Origin: Desulfobulbus sp.
Lineage (GTDB): Bacteria; Desulfobacterota; Desulfobulbia; Desulfobulbales; Desulfobulbaceae
Assembly (NCBI GenBank): GCA_009780825.1
Contig: WQZH01000008.1
Location: 20,343-84,342, forward strand
Length of the DNA stretch: 64,000 bases
Reading direction: 5' to 3'
The notes under the pieces are model-generated. The model saw nothing but the letters and a program-made list of their open reading frames with translations. It did no database searches and was not told where the DNA came from. The position numbers were made by a program, and so were the translations under genes. Positions 1 to 10,178 of the stretch are shown here, in pieces; positions within the stretch are counted from its first letter, which is position 1; each line of letters opens with the position of its first letter.

Positions 1-818
1 TTCTTGCCGACCTTGACACCGATCTGCGCACCTATGGAAGAGCCGATCAAAAGCAGCAGGGCCAGCACAAAGTCCACGGTATGGTTGGTGCGCGCCTGCA
101 TGACGGTAACGTTTATGCAGGTAAAAAGCATCTGGAAAAGCCCTGTGCCGGCCACCACGTGCATGGGCATCCGCAGGAGATACACCATCACCGGAACCAT
201 GATGAAGCCGCCGCCCACGCCCATGACCGCCGAAAGAATGCCAACGAGTATGCCCAGAATAAGCGGCATCACCGGCGACATGCGAACGCCTGAACGAGCG
301 AAATCCATCTGCCAGGGAAGACTCGTCTGGAACCGCTCGAAGGCGCTGGCCTTCTTGTGTGTTTCCGGCGCCCTCTTGGTGGACACCTTGGCCTTGCGCA
401 TGGCTTGCAGGCTCTCGATGAACATGTACCCACCGACAAACCCGAGCATCAGCACGTAGGTCACGTTAATGAGAAAATCCGCATTACCCATGGCGCGCAG
501 AATTTTTATGACCTCAACGCCGCCGGTCCCGCCGATGACACCGCCGACAAGCAGCAGAAGCCCCATCTTCACATCCACATTGCCAAACCGTAAATGCGCA
601 AGCGTTCCCGAGGTGGACGCACCCACAATCTGGTTGGAGTCTGAGGCGGCGGCCACGGTGGGCGGAATGCCAATCATTATGAGAAGCGGCGTCATGAGAA
701 AGCCACCGCCCACACCGAAAATGCCCGACAAGAGACCCACCACGCCCCCCATGCCGAACACAGCTGCGACATTCACGCTGTTACCTGCAATGGGCAGGTA
801 GAATTCCATTGGAATCAT
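1..818 (-). CDS. Sulfite exporter TauE/SafE family permease (3' end runs off the window)
   Basis: Reverse-strand reading gives MIPMEFYLPIAGNSVNVAAVFGMGGVVGLLSGIFGVGGGFLMTPLLIMIGIPP...MGVGGGFIMVPVMVYLLRMPMHVVAGTGLFQ, with the duplicated G-x-GGGF motif typical of TauE/SafE; absent from the ORF list because it is open at the left edge. Confidence 0.85.
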   Translation of the reverse strand, partial: MIPMEFYLPIAGNSVNVAAVFGMGGVVGLLSGIFGVGGGFLMTPLLIMIGIPPTVAAASDSNQIVGASTSGTLAHLRFGNVDVKMGLLLLVGGVIGGTGGVEVIKILRAMGNADFLINVTYVLMLGFVGGYMFIESLQAMRKAKVSTKRAPETHKKASAFERFQTSLPWQMDFARSGVRMSPVMPLILGILVGILSAVMGVGGGFIMVPVMVYLLRMPMHVVAGTGLFQMLFTCINVTVMQARTNHTVDFVLALLLLIGSSIGAQIGVKVGK

Positions 819-867
819 CTGGTTACATCCTCGTTTAGTCCCATAATAAAATTGGGGTCAGTAATGT

Positions 868-952
868 TTTGGTTAATGACACGTCCTTATCGCCGGTGAA
901 AAACGTCTTCTTCAGTGTACCCCAGTAAATTCTCCATGAGGGCATTCTCGTA
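868..952 (-). pseudogene. Short remnant resembling the C-terminal DDE region of an IS3-family OrfB transposase
   Basis: Reverse-strand translation YENALMENLLGYTEEDVFHRR*GRVIN resembles the IS3 OrfB motif (C)YDNA-x-MENFFG-x-LK-x-E-x-FHR, followed by an in-frame stop; no other transposase sequence seen. Confidence 0.35.
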
Positions 953-995
953 CTCAACCTCCCTTATATATCAAAATTATTTCATAAACGAAACA

Positions 996-2480
996 CTAGG
1001 ATTGAAATGAATGCTCAACTTTGCCATTTTCTGCGCGGTGGGCGAGTGTTGTGGGCGCAGAGGACGCCTTGGGTAAAAAGACGTGAAAGGCCGTCCCGGC
1101 GCCCGGCGTACTCTCCACCTCAATGCGTCCATTGTGACGCTTGACGATGGAATAAGTGACCGCGAGCCCCAGCCCCGTGCCCTTACCCACTTCTTTGGTG
1201 GTAAAGAAGGGCTCGAAGATATGAGAAAGATGTTCCGGATCGATTCCTTTGCCGGAGTCACGCACAGTAAAGCGCACAAAATCATCGGCGGCGCTAGCGG
1301 ATATTTCGATAGTGCCGCCTGGCGGGGTGGCGTGTATGGAATTTTGCATGAGGTTCAAAAAAACCTGCTGCACCCGACGCAGATTTCCGTCCACCTGGGG
1401 GAGATCCGGCGCAATGGCGAGATGTACGGAGAGCCCTGCGGGCATGATGTTGTTTTTTAGGAGAGCCAGTGAACTTTTTACGATCACTTCCGGGGACAGG
1501 GGGCTAAAGCTGCTGGCTCTTTCGGTGCGGGAGAAATCCAGGAGATCCCGTACGATATCCCTGGCTCGCTCGGCCTGGGCGAGAATGTCGTCGAGTGTCT
1601 CCCGGCCTTCCGCATCAAGGAGTTCCGCATGGGTTTCCAAAAGCGTCTCGGCGGAGAGCACGATGTTGTTTAACGGATTATTCATCTCATGGGCGACGCC
1701 AGCGGTCAGGGTGCCGATCGCCGCGATTTTACGCGCCTGGAGAAGATCCTCTTGATGGGCGGTCAGTTCAAGAGCCATGCGGTTCAAGGCGTCCAGAAGA
1801 CTGGCCACCTCCTCAATATGGTGCTCACGCACATCCACTGGGCTGAAATCGCCGGTGGCCACCCTGGCGGTGAGTTTGCCGATCATGGAGAGGGGACGCA
1901 ACAAACTCCACGTGATGAACTTGAGCAGAAAAACCATGAGTGCCAGAAACACGCCAAGATAGGCAAACGGCAAAAGCGAAACCTCGAAAATGGTTTGATG
2001 AATACGTCCGCGCTTGGTGGAGATAAGCTGCCCAGCCATGTCCACCAGAAGTTTGCCGGAGGCTCTGATGGACTCTGAATCCTGCTTGTTTGCCAGGACG
2101 GTGAAATTTTTGCGGTACTCGGTGAGGGCGTCCTTGAAGGCTTCGAGTATATGAGAACTTTTGGGGCCGTTGGTTTCGGCAATGTCCTGGGAGAGGCTGA
2201 TCAAGGCTGCCTCAGTCTGGTCGAGGTAAAGAAGCCCTTCATGCAGGCTTTCTGCACCACCGTAGATAAGGAGGTTCTTTTCGTAGCGCCGGACCTCAAG
2301 AATACCGTTCAACATGTCATCGTAGCGCTCGGAAAGGTTCAACTGTTCACGCACGGCCGAAAGCGTCCAAATGTTCAGCAGGGTGAGCCCCGAGGCCACC
2401 AGGAGCGCCACCAGGAAGAGGGCTAAAATTTTGCCCTTGATGGAGTTGAGAAAAATCTTGATCCGCGCCGTGACTTTCAT
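996..2480 (-). CDS. Sensor histidine kinase (TM region, HAMP, HisKA, HATPase)
   Basis: 494 aa; H-box GTLTAGVAHEMNNPLNNI, G boxes DSGKGIDPEHLSHIFEPFFTTKEVGKGTGLGLAVTYSIV. Confidence 0.92.
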   Translation of the reverse strand: MKVTARIKIFLNSIKGKILALFLVALLVASGLTLLNIWTLSAVREQLNLSERYDDMLNGILEVRRYEKNLLIYGGAESLHEGLLYLDQTEAALISLSQDIAETNGPKSSHILEAFKDALTEYRKNFTVLANKQDSESIRASGKLLVDMAGQLISTKRGRIHQTIFEVSLLPFAYLGVFLALMVFLLKFITWSLLRPLSMIGKLTARVATGDFSPVDVREHHIEEVASLLDALNRMALELTAHQEDLLQARKIAAIGTLTAGVAHEMNNPLNNIVLSAETLLETHAELLDAEGRETLDDILAQAERARDIVRDLLDFSRTERASSFSPLSPEVIVKSSLALLKNNIMPAGLSVHLAIAPDLPQVDGNLRRVQQVFLNLMQNSIHATPPGGTIEISASAADDFVRFTVRDSGKGIDPEHLSHIFEPFFTTKEVGKGTGLGLAVTYSIVKRHNGRIEVESTPGAGTAFHVFLPKASSAPTTLAHRAENGKVEHSFQS

Positions 2481-2695
2481 GCTATGACTCCTCCAGACCC
2501 AGATGTTCTATTCTAATATCCTAACTCATCGATTTGTACGCAACAGTCTTCCGACACTTGCAATGAGCCGCTTCGCTCATCTATCGGCAGTGGTTCAGCT
2601 CAACCAGCGCTCTGCGCAAGGTCGTCGATGTGGCAACCACCTTGATCGTCACGCTCATCTATCCTGATGATCTTACTCTCGTTATCCCGTTTCAA

Positions 2696-3409
2696 TCAAT
2701 AGATTTCCCGGGTATTGTTCTTATGATCCACCATGTACAGCAGCTTGAATTTTTCTTTGAGCGCAGTCCTCAACGCTTCCAGTTTGCTCCGGTCGATGTC
2801 GTACATCCGGATATAGACATTGCGGTACCCTTCCGGCGCTGCATATGAAGTGAGAATACTGATAATTCTTCCCCCAAACTCGCGGATGACCTGAGCGACT
2901 TCCAAGATTGAGCCTCCCCGGTCTTCCAGGCAAAAAGCAAACTGGATACCCCTTTTCCCGATGCTGGTCAGGGAGATAATGACCTTGAACAGGTCGGTAT
3001 GGGTGATAACGCCCAGGATGCTGCCATCATCATCCATAACCGGGACACCAGATATTTTGTTGGACATCAATATTTCGGCGGTTTCTTCAATCGTGAAATC
3101 CGGTGGCACCGTAATCGGCTTGGTCGACATGATGTCTTTGATCTGAATGGTTGACAGCAGATAAAGAAGCTCATGGACGTCCAAGGTTGTGGCATCGGAC
3201 GGGGATGCTTTTTTCAGATCCCGATCCGTGACAATGCCCACCAAACGTTTGTTGTCCATGACCGGCAACATGGAAATTCTATTATTTTTCAACAGATTGA
3301 TAGCGTCCTGCATGGAATCATGTACATCGATCGTAATAACTGGTGTGTTCATCCAATTTTTTACGAGCATAGGGGATGTCCTCCGGTATTGATGTGAGCT
3401 GACGACCAA
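2696..3409 (-). CDS. Tandem CBS domain protein with C-terminal ACT-like domain (AcuB-like)
   Basis: Two CBS repeats (VKNWMNTPVITI..., IKDIMSTKPITVPPD...) followed by FCLEDRGGSILEVAQVIREFGGRIISILTS, ACT-like. Confidence 0.82.
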   Translation of the reverse strand: MVVSSHQYRRTSPMLVKNWMNTPVITIDVHDSMQDAINLLKNNRISMLPVMDNKRLVGIVTDRDLKKASPSDATTLDVHELLYLLSTIQIKDIMSTKPITVPPDFTIEETAEILMSNKISGVPVMDDDGSILGVITHTDLFKVIISLTSIGKRGIQFAFCLEDRGGSILEVAQVIREFGGRIISILTSYAAPEGYRNVYIRMYDIDRSKLEALRTALKEKFKLLYMVDHKNNTREIY

Positions 3410-3448
3410 ATAGAAGCAATGACGGTTACGGTCCTGTCATCCAAAGAA

Positions 3449-4153
3449 CTATACACCGAGATACGCCGCTTGCACATGCGGATTGTTTGACAGCTCGGTG
3501 CCGCTTCCTTCGAGGATGCTCCTGCCGTTTTCAAGCACATAGGCCCTGTCCGCCGCGGCAAGGGTTTGCTTGACGTTCTGCTCGACGATCAGTATCGTCA
3601 TGCCCTCTTGGCGAATCCGGTTGATGACGTTGAATATTTCCCGGACCAGGATAGGCGCGAGTCCCAGAGATGGTTCATCCAGCATCAACAGTTTGGGTTT
3701 GGCCATCAGCCCCCTGGCAATGGCCACCATCTGCTGCTCGCCACCGCTCAAGGTGCCCGTGAGCTGATATTGGCGCTCCCTGAGGCGAGGGAACAGATTG
3801 AAAACTATCTCCTTGGTGGCGGCGCGATCTTTACGGGCCTCTCCCTTCAGCGAGCCCATATCCAGGTTTTCTTCGACGGTCATTTCCACAAAAAGGCGCC
3901 TGGCCTCGGGGACATGCGCGATGCCCATCTCGATGAGGCGAAAGGGCTCGACGGTATGGATGGGTTGATTTTCAAAGAGAATCTCCCCTCTCTTCGGTCG
4001 AAGAATGCCGGATATGGTCTTGAGGGTCGTGGATTTCCCGGCGCCGTTCGCGCCGACCAGTGCCAGGACTTCACCCTGCCTGACCTCAAACGACAGGTCC
4101 CAGATCACCTGGACATCCCCGTACGACACATCGATGTTTTTTATTGCGAGCAC
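3449..4153 (-). CDS. livF: Branched-chain amino acid-type ABC transporter ATP-binding protein LivF
   Basis: Walker A GANGAGKST, signature LSGGEQQMVAIARGLM, Walker B LLMLDEPSLGLAP; position in liv operon. Confidence 0.93.
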   Translation of the reverse strand: MLAIKNIDVSYGDVQVIWDLSFEVRQGEVLALVGANGAGKSTTLKTISGILRPKRGEILFENQPIHTVEPFRLIEMGIAHVPEARRLFVEMTVEENLDMGSLKGEARKDRAATKEIVFNLFPRLRERQYQLTGTLSGGEQQMVAIARGLMAKPKLLMLDEPSLGLAPILVREIFNVINRIRQEGMTILIVEQNVKQTLAAADRAYVLENGRSILEGSGTELSNNPHVQAAYLGV

Positions 4154-4158
4154 CGTTT

Positions 4159-4875
4159 TTACTCTCCCAGATAGGCTTCAACGACCAGGGGATTGTTGCG
4201 AATCTCCTGCGGGGTCCCCTCGGCGATTTTCTGGCCGTAATTGATCACCACAATCCTATCGGAAATGCTCATGATGACTTTCATGTGATGTTCGATGATC
4301 ATGATCGTAATCCCGCGGGCTTTTATGTTTCTGATAATTTCAATGGACTCGTTCAACTCGGAGTGATTCAGGCCAGCAAAAGATTCATCCAGCAGGAGCA
4401 GTTCCGGCTGGGTTGCCAGGGCCCGCGCTATTTCCAGCTTTTTGCGCTTTCCCAGAGGAAGGCCCCGGGAAATGACGTCCTGGTCTGCATCGAGCCCGGT
4501 GAACCGAAGGGTTTCCATCGCGATGTTCACGGCCTCCGCCTTGTTCTTAGCCCGTAAAAAGGCCGAGGCGATCACATTATCCAAAACGCTCATCCGCTGC
4601 AGGGGTTTGACCACCTGAAACGTCCGAGCAAGGCCGAGCTTACAGATCTGATGAGGTTTCAGGCCAGAGATCACCTGTCCCTTGAACAGCACCTGCCCTT
4701 TTGTCGGGGCATAGAACCCATCCACGATATTGAACAGGGTCGTTTTACCGGCACCGTTTGGCCCGATGAGTCCCAGGATTTCCCCTTTTTGGATGGTGAA
4801 GGAGATATTCGAGGAGGCGGCCAGCCCGCCAAAGAGTTTTGATATGTTTCTGACTTCCAGCAAACTCATTTGCAA
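4159..4875 (-). CDS. livG: Branched-chain amino acid-type ABC transporter ATP-binding protein LivG
   Basis: GPNGAGKTTLFNIVDGFY; signature region LPLGKRKKLEIARAL; HHMKVIMSISDRIVVINYGQKIAEGTP. Confidence 0.92.
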   Translation of the reverse strand: MQMSLLEVRNISKLFGGLAASSNISFTIQKGEILGLIGPNGAGKTTLFNIVDGFYAPTKGQVLFKGQVISGLKPHQICKLGLARTFQVVKPLQRMSVLDNVIASAFLRAKNKAEAVNIAMETLRFTGLDADQDVISRGLPLGKRKKLEIARALATQPELLLLDESFAGLNHSELNESIEIIRNIKARGITIMIIEHHMKVIMSISDRIVVINYGQKIAEGTPQEIRNNPLVVEAYLGE

Positions 4876-5831
4876 GCACCTCCAACTCTGAACATCCGCT
4901 TGATTTTCTGAAAATCCCCAACAATCCCATTAGGAAGAAAGATGATGATCAAAATCAGCAGGATTCCGAAAAATACCTGATGGGCCGCGCCCAAGCTAGG
5001 CATGGAGCGGACCAGGTCCGCCAGTTGGGAGCGGACCAGTTCCGCCAGCAGAACCATGATGGCGGCGCCGACAAAAGGGCCGGAAAGCGTGGCCACGCCG
5101 CCGACCATAACGATCATGATCGTTACTATGGACACGTCGTGCAGGGCAAAGACGACCTCCGGATCAATATAACCCATATAATTGGTGTAAAATGCGCCGG
5201 CGATGCCGGTGAGGGCCCCGCTGATACACAGGGCGATGGTTTTGTACAAGGTGGTATTGATGCCCAGAGATTCCGCGGCATCCTGATCCTCGCGGATGGC
5301 CATAAAATAATAGCCCATCTTGGATCGCACCAACAATTTGATGACAAGAAAGGTCACGACCGCAATGGCCAGTATGATGTAATAATAATGGGTTTTATCG
5401 ATCCAGGTTCTTTCCCGAATCAAGATGCCGGTGCTTCCTCCGGTCAGCCAGACCAGGTTCTCGGCAGTCACCCGCATCACCTCGCCCATGGCCAGGGTCG
5501 CCAGGGTGAAAAACGGCCCTCTGAGCCGCAGGACCATCAAACCGAGCAGGAAGGAGAAAATGGTGACCACGACAATGCTGATGGGAATCCCCCACCATGG
5601 AGACATGTTGAGATGGGAGTACAGGATACCGGATGTATAGGCTCCGACGCCAAAATAGGCGGCATGACCAAAGGAGACCTGCCCGCAGTAGCCGGCGAGA
5701 AGGTTCCACGCCATTCCCACCGTCGCCCACATGATGACCAAAATAATCATGTGCATGGTATAGGTACTCAGCCCGATCAGCGGCAGCACCGCCAAAACAG
5801 CCAGCACGATCAGAGGGAGATATTTCTTCAT
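4866..5831 (-). CDS. livM: Branched-chain amino acid-type ABC transporter permease LivM
   Basis: MKKYLPLIVLAVLAVLPLIGLSTY...GYCGQVSFGHAAYFGVGAYTSG; internal ATG chosen as start (longer ORF opens at 5927). Confidence 0.9.
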   Translation of the reverse strand: MKKYLPLIVLAVLAVLPLIGLSTYTMHMIILVIMWATVGMAWNLLAGYCGQVSFGHAAYFGVGAYTSGILYSHLNMSPWWGIPISIVVVTIFSFLLGLMVLRLRGPFFTLATLAMGEVMRVTAENLVWLTGGSTGILIRERTWIDKTHYYYIILAIAVVTFLVIKLLVRSKMGYYFMAIREDQDAAESLGINTTLYKTIALCISGALTGIAGAFYTNYMGYIDPEVVFALHDVSIVTIMIVMVGGVATLSGPFVGAAIMVLLAELVRSQLADLVRSMPSLGAAHQVFFGILLILIIIFLPNGIVGDFQKIKRMFRVGGACK

Positions 5832-6742
5832 TTTCTCATCCGTTTCTTTTTCAAAAGAGAGGCCATCCCACCGGGCAGAAAAATCAGGGCCACCACAAAA
5901 ATCAGAAAACGGCCCACCGGGGCCCATCCCATACCAACATAGGTCGCGGTCATGGATTCAAAGATTCCCAATATCAATCCGCCGAAAATGGCGCCGATGG
6001 TCGAACCCAGCCCGCCCAGGATAGTGATGACAAAGGCGATCAAGGTAAACTTCCCGCCCAGGGAAGGATAGAGATAATAGATGGGAATAAACAGGCAGCC
6101 GGCCGCACCGACCAGGCCCGCCCCCAGGCCGAAGGTGACCACGCGCATACGCTTGACGTTGACTCCCATCAAAAGGGCCGCGTCCAGGTCCTGAGCCGTT
6201 GCGCGGATTGATTTGCCTGTATCGGTTTTTGACAGAAAAAACCACAAGATACCGGTAATGACCACCGCGAAGACAAAGGAGACGGTCCATGGGAAAGAGA
6301 GGGACAGTTCGATGGGAGCGTTATTCCAGTAGTCGGAAAGATACCAGGCTTTAGTGGCGTAGCTGACCGGCGTGGAGCGATAATCGGATGTAAAAAGAAT
6401 GGTGGCCAGATTTGCCAGCACCATGCCGATGCCCACGGTCAGGATCACCTGATTTTCCGGCAGGATTGAATCCACTTTCAACACCGGGTTGACCAGGAAT
6501 TTTTGAATGAAGATACCGAGAAAAAACAGGATCGGGCTGGCGATAACTACGGACAGGTAGGGATCAATGCCATACTTGGCAAACATCCAGAAGGCGATAT
6601 ACATGCCCACCATCATCAGTTCGCCATGGGCCAGATTGATGATTTTCATCACCCCCATGATGAGCGTCATGCCAATGCCGATCAGTGCATACAAACCGCC
6701 AAGCAGTACTCCCGCAATGAGCGTCTGCAAAAAACTTTCCAT
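5828..6742 (-). CDS. livH: Branched-chain amino acid-type ABC transporter permease LivH
   Basis: MESFLQTLIAGVLLGGLYALIGIGMTLIMGVMKIINLAHGELMM, classic LivH N-terminus; start set to 6742. Confidence 0.92.
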   Translation of the reverse strand: MESFLQTLIAGVLLGGLYALIGIGMTLIMGVMKIINLAHGELMMVGMYIAFWMFAKYGIDPYLSVVIASPILFFLGIFIQKFLVNPVLKVDSILPENQVILTVGIGMVLANLATILFTSDYRSTPVSYATKAWYLSDYWNNAPIELSLSFPWTVSFVFAVVITGILWFFLSKTDTGKSIRATAQDLDAALLMGVNVKRMRVVTFGLGAGLVGAAGCLFIPIYYLYPSLGGKFTLIAFVITILGGLGSTIGAIFGGLILGIFESMTATYVGMGWAPVGRFLIFVVALIFLPGGMASLLKKKRMRK

Positions 6743-7180
6743 AACCACCCCATCCTTCTGAAAAACGGAATATCCGCATGCCCTCCCCGTTGAGCAGGAC
6801 ATGAAAACCGATCCCCACCACTGTTAATCTTCCTTCTGGACTTTTACGGCAAATCGCTTGGGCGTCTTTTATCGCCAGCCAGGCTTTGCGGAGACAATCA
6901 AGGCAAACGATGCCAACAAAACAAAAAAACCTCCAATTTCGTGCACCGCGCGATGTCACGAAAAAGGAGGCTTCACTCACAATACACCCTCGTTAAGTCA
7001 TCCACAATGGCAAGCCTGTTCCCTCATGAGGAATACCGTAATACCGGACAACAATGAGTTGCCGCCAGGAGCCGGACAATTGTGCCGATGTGTTCCGCGC
7101 GCCTGTCCGGCGAGAGCGCGGGCACACCTTGGCCCGGACAAAAACAAGACATCAAAGCATCAAACAAATACAAGAAATAC

Positions 7181-7220
7181 GGACGGCGAGCCTGACAGCA
7201 AATCTTCCGGCTCGCCGCCC
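7181..7220 (-). terminator. GC-rich hairpin between livK and livH (possible attenuator/processing structure)
   Basis: Inverted repeat ggacggcgagcc ... ggctcgccgccc (one mismatch in 12) inside the roughly 530-bp livK-livH gap; only moderately T-rich downstream on the minus strand. Confidence 0.5.
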
Positions 7221-7270
7221 TTGACCTCAGTTATGATGAACGAATACTCAAGCGCACAGAGCGCACATTG

Positions 7271-8467
7271 TTACTTCCTGTCTCTCCACCTCGGGATAGG
7301 ATACACATATTTCGCGCTGGCGGTACTTTCCGGCCAAATAGTTTCATGTTTGCCGTTGATCACCTGCAGCACCAGCGTGTCCATAAAATTCTGGTTTTGG
7401 TATCCGTCCTTATCTTCAAACTGGATGGGGCCAAAGGCGGTCATCAGTTTGGTGGCTTTCATGGCCACCTGAATATCGGCTGCATCCATGCTTTTTGCCC
7501 GTTCGATGGCATCCTTGACGATATAAAGCGCGGAATAAGCCTCTGCCCCGTGATACCCCACCTCTTCGTTAAACTTGGCTTTATACTTTTCGGCAAATTC
7601 CTTTGCTCCCGGATATTTTACCTGGGGGCTCCACAGGGTGGCCGTCACCACGCATTCAGCGGCATCTCCGGCGTTATGGATAAACTCGGGAAGGGCATGT
7701 CCCGCACCGCCGCCGGCAAAGAGCTTGGCGTCAATGCGCAACTCTTTGATCTGCTTCATCAGCAGCGAGGCATCCATGACGTAGGATACCATATAAATGA
7801 CATCAGGTTTTTGCTCCTTAACCTTGGTCAGGATGGGCTTGAAATCAACAGCGCCCTTTTCGTATTTTTCCTTCAGCAACACCTTCATGCCGACTTTTTC
7901 CGCATACTTTGCCATTTCATCCGCGCCGGATGTGCCGAAATCCGAGCTTTCATACAAAATGGCAACGGAAGTTGGTTTAACTACCTGAGAAAGAAAAGAA
8001 CCCATACCCGAGGCATAGTAAGCGTTGGAAGGATTCAACCGGAAAACGTAGCTATAATTTTGCTGGGTGATGGAATCATCCGCTCCGGTAACCACCAGGT
8101 AGGGAACTTTTCTCTCGTTGGCCACTGCCGCAATGGCCTTGGAACAAGAAGAACTGTAATCGCCAAAAATGACCGGCTGCTTCTTGACATCAATGAGCTT
8201 TTCGGCAATGGCGCGGGAGATTTCCGGCTTGCCCTGACCGTCTTCAAAGTTGAGGACAACGGTCATGCCCTTGATTCCGCCCTTGGCGTTAATCTCTTCC
8301 ATCGCTATCCGGTACGCGCGCATTTCCATTTCCCCGAACTTGGCCTGCGCCCCGGTGAGCGGCAAAGGAATGCCCAACTCCAGGGTCGCAGCCGTGGCAA
8401 GGCCGGCACAGGCGATTCCGAATACAATTGACGACATGATGAACAGCATCACCGACAAGCGTTTCAT
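7271..8467 (-). CDS. livK: ABC transporter substrate-binding protein, LivK/periplasmic-binding type 1 family
   Basis: 398 aa with signal peptide MKRLSVMLFIMSSIVFGIACAGLATA; LGIPLPLTGAQAKFGEMEMRAYRIAMEEINAKGGIKG. Confidence 0.9.
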   Translation of the reverse strand: MKRLSVMLFIMSSIVFGIACAGLATAATLELGIPLPLTGAQAKFGEMEMRAYRIAMEEINAKGGIKGMTVVLNFEDGQGKPEISRAIAEKLIDVKKQPVIFGDYSSSCSKAIAAVANERKVPYLVVTGADDSITQQNYSYVFRLNPSNAYYASGMGSFLSQVVKPTSVAILYESSDFGTSGADEMAKYAEKVGMKVLLKEKYEKGAVDFKPILTKVKEQKPDVIYMVSYVMDASLLMKQIKELRIDAKLFAGGGAGHALPEFIHNAGDAAECVVTATLWSPQVKYPGAKEFAEKYKAKFNEEVGYHGAEAYSALYIVKDAIERAKSMDAADIQVAMKATKLMTAFGPIQFEDKDGYQNQNFMDTLVLQVINGKHETIWPESTASAKYVYPIPRWRDRK

Positions 8468-8900
8468 ACCTCATCCTCCATTTTAATTTTTGGCACGACC
8501 GAGCCGAGCGCATACATCAGCTAGTGGAAAAAGTCCCAAGAATAAGCAGGATACAGAGAAGGGATCTCCACATGTGCAGAGAGGTGCAATACGACTCCGA
8601 TGCACTGTAACGGCAATCATTATCAAAAATCGACCACAAGCACAAGAGAGAAAAAGAGCGCGCCACTCCTCATGTTAACATACTTATTTCCCGTGATTCT
8701 TTAGCAGTCCCCACAGAGGGCATATTGCAATGGCAAACCGTCGCCTGTCTCCGTCAAGCAGAACGATACCAGTCTCCTGGGATCAATCCGATCCTCCAAC
8801 TGTCTGAGCATGAGGCGGGCATGGCACCATGTTCCATCAAACAGGGCATTGATGGGTGCCTGCCAGCGTGTCCGGCAGGCCATTTCGTCCCGGCTTGCCG

Positions 8901-10040
8901 TCAACCGCACCCATCTGCGGCAGTCGGCTCTTCATCAGGGCGGGATGGCGGCCGGCGTTCACCGAATTGCCAGATCGTTTCAGCGCGACTGCCGATGGCC
9001 CAAAAGCTGGCGGCGAGCACCGCGAAAAAGATCGCTTTGTGCATCGAATCCCAGAAGTACTCAAAAAATCGCGTGTAGAGGTTGATGAACAGGAAGGTGA
9101 GGCCAAAACCGCGCAGGACGCCGTCGTCTTGCTTGAGGCCATACCAGATGGCCGCGATCGAGGCGGCCCCGAACAGGAGTGACCAATGGAGGAGTTCGTA
9201 CTGCCGGGCGCGATACCAGTGCTCCATGTCGCCGTAGTTGCCGAAGATCGACATGATCCAGAGCGCGACAAACAGGTGCAACAGGCCGATGACCTTGGTT
9301 TGGGGCGACATGGCAAGCAGGCGGCTGACACCCGTCTCCGCGCCCTCGCAAGGCGCAGCTCGCTGTCCCACTATGCCGAAACCACTCAACGCCGCCCCGA
9401 AGAGGACAAAGCGGAGCGGATAATTCATACCCAGATAATACATGCCGTAGCCGGACACATAACCGGTCTCGGTGCCCATCCACGCGCCCAAGGAAAGCAA
9501 GCCGAAGACCCAGACCAGCGCGGACGAAAACCACAAACCCAGCAATGCGTACAAAACAGAGGCGAGTAAAAACAGCAGCGAGTAATGCCCCGTGCCGGTG
9601 TCGACGGCGACACCGAGGAAAAACACGGCCGCTGCCAGCGCCAGGACCCCGACGAAGAAGACGGCTTCGTTGCTGTAGATGCGATGCGGGAACCTGTTGC
9701 GGAGCAAAAGTCCATAGTAAAAGATGCCGGCGGCCACGGCCGTGAAGAATCCGCATTTTGCAATGGCCGGAGCCTGGAAGATGCGCGCCAGCAATTCCAT
9801 GAGCAGTTTGTCGGCCAAGACCGAGCTCACCGCTATCACTAGGCAGCAGATTGCGACCATGAAGGCATAGCGGGCGGCCTGCTGCCAGTCGAACGGGGCG
9901 ATGCCAATCGAGTTTTCCAGCCGCGCCCCGGTTTGCTCGTCAATGATGTCGTGCGCCCGCCAGCGCGTGATCATCTTCGCCACAACGCCATGATGCCGGC
10001 GCGAAAGCGCAATACGCACAGGCTGGCCCTTTGCTTCCAT
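8901..10040 (-). CDS. Multipass membrane protein resembling DUF2157 family
   Basis: N-terminal RWRAHDIIDEQTGARLENSIG followed by many TM segments; start at MEAKGQP with GGAGG just upstream. Confidence 0.55.
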   Translation of the reverse strand: MEAKGQPVRIALSRRHHGVVAKMITRWRAHDIIDEQTGARLENSIGIAPFDWQQAARYAFMVAICCLVIAVSSVLADKLLMELLARIFQAPAIAKCGFFTAVAAGIFYYGLLLRNRFPHRIYSNEAVFFVGVLALAAAVFFLGVAVDTGTGHYSLLFLLASVLYALLGLWFSSALVWVFGLLSLGAWMGTETGYVSGYGMYYLGMNYPLRFVLFGAALSGFGIVGQRAAPCEGAETGVSRLLAMSPQTKVIGLLHLFVALWIMSIFGNYGDMEHWYRARQYELLHWSLLFGAASIAAIWYGLKQDDGVLRGFGLTFLFINLYTRFFEYFWDSMHKAIFFAVLAASFWAIGSRAETIWQFGERRPPSRPDEEPTAADGCG

Positions 10041-10178
10041 CCTCCCACCTCCTGGTTTGGTGCTTGCTTGCATGTGCACAAGGGGGTTGCGGTCGGCATG
10101 CGTCATACGCAACCAGCGAACCGACTCCGATTCACTCCCGCAAAGATACGCTCGGCAGCCGCCATCTTGTGCCCCGGC

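Noticed and set aside
7268-8431. 387-aa plus-strand ORF
   Set aside because: Antisense of livK.
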